A program made the translations under genes and the position numbers. Under the pieces are notes generated by a model. That model worked only from the letters and a program-made list of their open reading frames with translations, was not told where the DNA came from and made no database searches. From an uncultured Planctomycetaceae bacterium (GTDB lineage: Bacteria > Planctomycetota > Planctomycetia > Pirellulales > Thermoguttaceae): a stretch of DNA of 8,514 bases. Below, piece after piece: positions 6,001 through 8,514 of the stretch. How positions within the stretch are numbered: position 1 is the stretch's first letter; each line of letters starts with the position of its first letter. The DNA lies in the NCBI GenBank assembly GCA_947307005.1, contig CAMZHY010000136.1, forward strand, positions 1 to 8,514. The letters run 5' to 3'.

Positions 6001-8514
6001 CGTCGACTGGACGGGCGGGGAAAACAACTTCGTCTACGACGCGACGCAGTCGCTCTTTACGAACGCGGAGGAGGGGAACTACACGCTTGCGGACGATTCT
6101 CAGGCGATCGACAAGGGGAACAATCAATACGCGACGACGTCCGTCGACCTCGCCGGGGAGCGTCGTATCTTCCGCAGAATAGTCGACCTCGGCGCTTACG
6201 AATATCAAAAATTCAGTCCGCTTACCGTCCCGACGCTATCGCTCACGGCGAGGACTTCGTCCTCCTTCTCCGTCGCGTGGAATTCCGTTTCGAACGCGAG
6301 CGGGTATCAGTTGCTCTGGCGGAACGAAGCCGATTCCTCCGACGTCGCGGTCGATCTCAACGCGTCGACGAAGTCGTATACGGTCTCCGGACTCGAACTC
6401 GGCGCGACCTACTCCTGTCGAGTCGTCGCCGTCGGCGACGGCGTCGTCTATACGAATTCTCCCGAATCGGCGGCGCTTTCCATCGTTACGATCGATCCCG
6501 ATCCGGTCGCCGCGCCGACACAGTCCGTTACGGCGAAGACGGAAAATACGATTACCGTCGCGTGGGACGCCGTTCCGAGCGCGACCGGGTATCGAATCGC
6601 GTGGAAGAGTTCGACCGGCTCCTCGTACTCCTACGCCAAGGTCGGCGCGTCGGCGACTTCCTATACTGTCTCCGGACTCAACGGCGGCGTCGTTTACGAC
6701 GTCGCGGTTCAAGCGCTCGGCGACAGTATTGATACCGGCGATTCCGCGTATTCCGAATCGCTTTCCGTCCAGCCGCGTCGGAGACTCGCAACCCCGACCG
6801 TTTCCTACGACGCCGACTTGACGTCGATCTCCGTCTCTTGGGACGCGGTCGTCAACGCTTCTTCTTACGTCGTTTCATGCCAGTCCGCCGACGGCGCCGT
6901 TCAAACCTTCGACGTCGCCGTTACGGAAACGAGCTATACGATCGAGGGGTTGACCCCGGATACGACGTATACGCTCAAAGTCGCCGCTGTTGGCGACGGA
7001 TTCGACTACTCGACCTCTTATTATTCGACGCCGACCTCCGTGACGACGCCCGTCCCGAATCGTCTCGAAACGCCGGGCATGATGTTCGACGTCGAGCCGA
7101 CCTCGCTGACCGTTTACTGGGACGCCGTCGACGACGTCGCTTCTTACGAAATAAGGTATAAGTCCGGCGCCGGTTCTTACGCGACCGTCTCCGTCCCCGC
7201 GTCGGAAACGAGCTATACGATCGACGGTCTCAAACCGGACTCCGAGTACGCCGTCGGTATTCGCGCGCTCTCAAGCAACATTCTTTACCTCGACTCCGAC
7301 TGGTCCGCGCCCGTCGTCGTGAAGACGGCGAAGGCAAACTGGCCGATCTTCACCGCGACCGACGTCTCGAACGATTCCGTCCTGCTCCACTGGGACGCGA
7401 TCCCGAACGCCTACGAGTACTGCGTCGCTTGGGCGCCCGTCGGCTCCGAAGACTTTGCTTCGAGAACCGTCGCCCCGACGACGACTTACATGCAGATTAC
7501 GGACCTCGAGCCGAATACCGAGTATCAGTTCAAAATCCGCTTCGCGACCTACGACGCGATTTACGTCGCTTCCGATTTCTCCCCTGTGATTACGCTGACG
7601 ACGTCGTCGACGCCCGTCGTTAAGTCCGCGCTCGACGCGCCGACGATTTCGGCGAGAACGCTCTCGTCCGATTCGATCTGCGTCGAATGGAACGCGAATC
7701 CTCGCGCGACGGGGTACCTTGTTCTCTATCAAGAGGGCGCGGACGCGACCCCCGCGACGGCGAACGTCGCGGCGTCGGAAAATCGCCTCGTTATTAGCGG
7801 TCTCGCGCCCAGTACGGAATATTCCGTAATCGTGAAGGCGCTCGGCGACGGAACTTACTGGGACGATTCGACCTACGGCGAGACGCAAACCGTCGCGACG
7901 AAGAACGCCTCGTTCGTTTCCGCCGCCGAATACGAGAACTTGCGCCAGCGTTATAACGAACTCGCGCTCCCCGAATCTCTGACCGACGTCAACGTCGTCG
8001 TTCTGACCGATTGGACGGCGGACGCGCTCGCCGCCGCGATTGAAGAGGCGCGCTCGACGCCCGTCGACGACGTTATTCTTCTGGACTCCGAACAGCGTCC
8101 CGACGCGGTCTTCGATCTCTCGAGCGTCTCGATGACTCTCGACTTGGACCATGAGACAAGCGGCGTCCTTTCGATTCTCGCGCGCGGAACGGACCGCGTT
8201 CAGATCAAAGCGAACGCTTCCGAGTTCACGTTCGACGCCGTCGCCGGTCTGACGCAGTTCGGCGGAATCGATTTCGTCGACGTCAATCCGGATTATCCGG
8301 TCTATCGAACGACCATGACGCCGGCGCTCGGCGCCTATTTGACGGCGGTCGAAACGCAGAGCGTCGGCATGTACACGTCGGCGGGGATTCCCATCGCGGA
8401 CGCGTCGCAGAGCTACGCGCGCAAAGAGGCGCCTCAAGTTTCGGCGACGCCGAGCGCCAACGATTACGCGCTCCTCTTCGTCGGCGGCGTGAACGCGGCG
8501 AGCAACAACGAATA
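1..8514 (+). CDS. Giant modular FnIII / C13-like protease / beta-helix protein, internal fragment (both ends outside window)
   Basis: A single frame runs from base 2 to 8512 without a stop, giving 2,837 complete residues; base 1 and bases 8513-8514 belong to flanking codons. Neither start nor stop is present, so the true protein is longer. Residue n begins at base 2+3(n-1). Domain order: FnIII 1-6 (residues 1-564), FnIII 7-9 (566-843), linker domain (844-1026), legumain-like protease (1027-1336), FnIII 10 (1337-1420), beta-helix modules (1421-1729 and 1730-2071), FnIII 11-16 (2074-2634), second linker domain (2635-2817), start of a second protease domain (2818-2837). Such composition is typical of exported or surface proteins, but the signal peptide and any anchor would lie outside the window. 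Cysteines are sparse and Asp/Glu, Thr, Ser, Val and Ala are abundant, which fits an extracytoplasmic acidic protein. The specific function is unknown. Frame and domain types are secure; role and localisation are inferred. Confidence 0.96.
2..1711 (+). repeat. Tandem array of six near-identical FnIII repeats (282-bp period)
   Basis: The landmark LTVV (CTGACCGTCGTC or close variants) recurs at 2, 284, 566, 848, 1130 and 1412, exactly 282 bp (94 residues) apart. The next equivalent, at 1712, is 300 bp on because of an 18-bp insertion encoding a Pro/Glu-rich spacer (TPDEPVEPG). Each unit shows FnIII hallmarks: a strand-B Trp in VSWDAV, the pair ERYSLSYK in strand C, GLEKNTDYEVRVKA around the conserved Leu and Tyr, then GDG..YKSVYSEVV and a TPLATPV linker. 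The first unit enters the window at its strand A, so more copies probably lie upstream. Such domains usually act as spacers or protein/carbohydrate-binding modules in exported bacterial proteins. Binding specificity cannot be read here. Confidence 0.93.
1694..1978 (+). other. FnIII domain 7 (diverged; first of the duplicated supramodule)
   Basis: Residues about 566-659. It begins LAAPVLTVAVKTG and carries VSWDAVANASFYSLRYK, then DYTISGLNPDSEYSVCIQA and a closing PVVVETAK. It keeps the FnIII core (Trp in strand B, Tyr in strand C, the GL-x-P-x-S/T-x-Y turn) but differs clearly from the upstream array. Its closest relative in the window is FnIII 14 at 7064-7342, which shares the SYK/RYK strand, VPAS-x-T-x-YTI and the DSDW/DSEW-S-x-PVVV end. 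This pairing marks the start of the long-range duplication. Confidence 0.88.
1979..2257 (+). other. FnIII domain 8
   Basis: Residues about 660-752, starting PIFTATDVSNDSVLLHWDAI and continuing EYCVAWAPVGSEDF, then GLEPNTEYQFKIRF and a terminal VVTLTTSSS. The strand-B Trp and the GL-E-P-N-T-E-Y turn are standard FnIII. It is almost the same as FnIII 15 (7343-7630); the two differ by three residues of length in the loop after KIRF. This 9-bp difference changes the offset between the duplicated blocks from 5,364 to 5,373 bp. Confidence 0.88.
2258..2530 (+). other. FnIII domain 9
   Basis: Residues about 753-843, starting LETPLVSARELSSDSICVEW and followed by ATGYEVLYRK, ATENRLVLSDL, DTDYLVRVRTLGDG and a closing ATQTVTTK. 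The pattern is FnIII with an unusual Cys next to the strand-B Trp. It is paired with FnIII 16 (7631-7903), which shares the segment LSSDSICVEWNA exactly. It leads directly into the linker domain before the protease. Confidence 0.87.
2531..3079 (+). other. 183-residue pre-protease linker domain, copy 1
   Basis: Residues 844-1026. I do not recognise it as a named family. It opens with a short charged helix-like stretch (STEYEELRRFYDELILPESL), then TDWTAAAIIAAIEEARS, DDVIILD, a beta-rich middle, a well-conserved FTFDAVAGLTQFGG and NPDYPVY, and a Ser/Pro-rich tail (VVSENPSA) that runs into the protease. The middle resembles the N-terminal part of the SLREA-type beta-helix modules seen later in this protein: a helix ending in DDVI-x-LD, a VLDLS strand, an ITLD strand, and a repeated strand ending in G-x-DFIDV. 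A second copy of exactly the same length is at 7904-8452, about two thirds identical by eye with no gaps. It could be a pro-region, a cap, or a degenerate beta-helix fused to the protease. Confidence 0.7.
3425..3427 (+). other. Predicted catalytic His codon
   Basis: CAC encodes His 1142 in FFWTFDHGDG. A hydrophobic strand ending in DHG is the standard catalytic-His context in legumain-type and other clan CD proteases. Confidence 0.78.
3599..3601 (+). other. Predicted catalytic Cys codon
   Basis: TGT encodes Cys 1200 in VFTQCFSGG, 58 residues after the predicted His. A hydrophobic strand followed by [EQ]-x-C-x-SG is the clan CD nucleophile context. The preceding Cys 1195 (ATCVF) lies inside the strand and is a less likely nucleophile. 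Confidence 0.78.
4010..4261 (+). other. FnIII domain 10 (between protease and beta-helices)
   Basis: Residues about 1337-1420. It begins APTIESSSATPTSITLTWSE, then YTLEYAVNG, NSYTVEGLTPATNYVFRVKA and a short end PVQETPS. It retains the strand-B Trp and the EGLTPATNY turn but is shorter than the 94-residue units. It is the only FnIII between the protease and the beta-helix pair and so acts as a single-domain hinge. Confidence 0.86.
4262..5188 (+). other. Right-handed beta-helix module 1 with choice-of-anchor Q end
   Basis: Residues about 1421-1729. It starts VVVTTDLDVVNPYDELISLR, with EAI, the SLREA-type entry typical of secreted PVC-group beta-helix proteins, followed by DTITFDASLKGKTIKLSS and a GLTVSGQGETRIL strand. 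Three coils carry an Asn-Cys at equivalent positions (Cys codons 4649, 4727, 4802) and a fourth has Asn-Thr (4880-4885), giving 25-27 residues per coil. The coils contain GGAIYNDGATLSL and GGG motifs like those of polymorphic outer-membrane-protein repeats. The end, SQPLFANAEAGDYTLA, then KAIDKGN and DLGAYEY, is the choice-of-anchor Q pattern. The module is likely a rigid rod or ligand-binding solenoid. No polysaccharide-lyase active site is evident. Confidence 0.85.
5189..6214 (+). other. Right-handed beta-helix module 2 with choice-of-anchor Q end
   Basis: Residues about 1730-2071, directly after module 1 with no FnIII between them. It repeats the same plan: TTVTTNLDVVDKYDGLISLR with EAL, ITFANSLKGKTISLELGELT, GLTISGRGASRILRL, then coils with Asn-Cys at Cys codons 5600, 5675 and 5834, Asn-Ser at 5753-5758 and Asn-Ala at 5909-5914 (25-27 residues apart), then SLFTNAEEGNYTLA, AIDKGNNQYATTSVDLAG and DLGAYEYQ. 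It is about one coil longer than module 1, which accounts for most of the growth in spacing between matching landmarks, from 933 bp at the N-terminal TT[DN]LDVV to 1,020 bp at DLGAYEY. The two modules look like an internal duplication of an ancestral unit. Confidence 0.85.
6221..7063 (+). other. FnIII domains 11-13
   Basis: Three FnIII domains in series. Domain 11 (6221-6505) begins LTVPTLSLTARTSSSFSVAW and has SYTVSGLELGATYSCRVVA then VGDGVVYTNSPES. Domain 12 (6506-6784) begins VAAPTQSVTAKTENTITVAW and has SYTVSGLNGGVVYDVAVQAL. Domain 13 (6785-7063) begins LATPTVSYDADLTSISVSWD and has SYTIEGLTPDTTYTLKVAAV then GDGFDYSTSYYS. Each keeps the strand-B Trp, the SYT-[IV]-x-GL turn and the GDG loop also seen in the first array. 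They are diverged from one another, unlike repeats 1-6, so they are older copies. Confidence 0.88.
7064..7903 (+). other. FnIII domains 14-16 (second copy of the FnIII 7-9 block)
   Basis: Domain 14 (7064-7342) begins LETPGMMFDVEPTSLTVYWD and matches FnIII 7. Domain 15 (7343-7630) begins with the same 19-residue stretch as FnIII 8, PIFTATDVSNDSVLLHWDA, and keeps APVGSEDF and LEPNTEYQFKIRF. Domain 16 (7631-7903) keeps LSSDSICVEWNA, ATGY and ENRLV from FnIII 9. The order and partners equal those of 1694-2530, so this is a copied block and not a run of independent FnIII additions. Confidence 0.9.
7904..8452 (+). other. 183-residue pre-protease linker domain, copy 2
   Basis: Residues 2635-2817. 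It has the same length as copy 1 (2531-3079) and aligns without gaps. Fully shared segments include LPESLTDVN, AIEEARSTPVDDVI, RGTD, FTFDAVAGLTQFGG and VNPDYPVY. Divergence is concentrated in the loop after the LD of VI[IL]LD and in the tail just before the protease. Conservation of these blocks while neighbouring residues drift suggests a folded domain under selection, not a passive linker. Confidence 0.75.
8453..8514 (+). other. Start of a second caspase-like protease domain (truncated by window end)
   Basis: SANDYALLFVGG corresponds to SANDYAVLFIGG at 3080-3115, the first beta strand of the protease domain. After it, VNAASNNE replaces HAPKSNYEY. Only about 20 residues are visible, so the catalytic residues of this second copy cannot be judged. 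Confidence 0.7.

Noticed and set aside
4979..6208. Long minus-strand ORF (409 codons), with similar antisense ORFs at 887-1552, 1787-2515, 2588-3118, 3479-4489, 6236-6712 and 7271-8437
   Set aside because: All are in codon register with the sense frame, end at rare sense TCA/TTA/CTA codons, and give Arg/Val/Asp-rich products without recognisable domains. They mirror the sense repeats (for example the repeated RSDVHVRPF in the 887-1552 product) and are codon-bias shadows.
4262..6214. Beta-helix region considered as a polysaccharide lyase or pectinase enzyme
   Set aside because: Right-handed beta-helix and coil motifs are visible but no lyase or GH28-type catalytic motif could be recognised, so only a structural call is made.
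5998..6732. Plus-strand ORFs in other frames (330-569, 1824-2219, 4773-5009, 5608-5901, 5998-6732, 6838-7161, 7429-7623)
   Set aside because: They overlap the domain-bearing frame and encode low-complexity Arg-rich sequence with no domain pattern.
1..8514. Promoters, tRNA/rRNA genes, insertion sequences, attachment sites, origins
   Set aside because: The window is wholly coding in one frame; no transposase, RNA gene or intergenic gap is present.

Overview
The whole window is one uninterrupted plus-strand reading frame (first full codon at base 2, last full codon ending at 8512; 2,837 codons). It has no stop codon, frameshift or visible start, so the window lies inside a single giant gene. 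No promoter, terminator, RNA gene, mobile element or second gene can be supported. The other open frames are shadows.

The product is a modular, repetitive, probably secreted or surface-exposed protein. In order it holds: (1) six near-identical 94-residue fibronectin type III (FnIII) repeats, 2-1711; (2) three diverged FnIII domains, 1697-2530; (3) a 183-residue linker domain, 2531-3079; (4) a clan CD (caspase-fold), peptidase C13/legumain-like protease domain, 3080-4009, with a plausible His/Cys dyad; (5) one FnIII domain, 4010-4261; (6) two consecutive right-handed parallel beta-helix modules, 4262-5188 and 5189-6214, each ending like the choice-of-anchor Q family; (7) six more FnIII domains, 6221-7903; (8) a second copy of the linker domain, 7904-8452, and the first residues of what looks like a second protease domain, cut by the window end. 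The block FnIII x3 + linker + protease start therefore occurs twice, about 5.37 kb apart.

The architecture (giant multi-FnIII proteins, SLREA-type beta-helix modules with choice-of-anchor Q ends, an embedded caspase-like domain) and the moderately GC-rich coding with ACG/GCG/TCG/GAC-type codons suggest a PVC-group bacterium, most likely Planctomycetota and less likely Lentisphaerota. This taxonomic call is an inference from domain style, not from a marker gene. The likely working picture is a long adhesive or scaffold protein: FnIII arrays as spacers, beta-helices as binding or structural rods, and protease modules that could act on the protein itself, on neighbours or on external substrate. 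No substrate can be read from the sequence.
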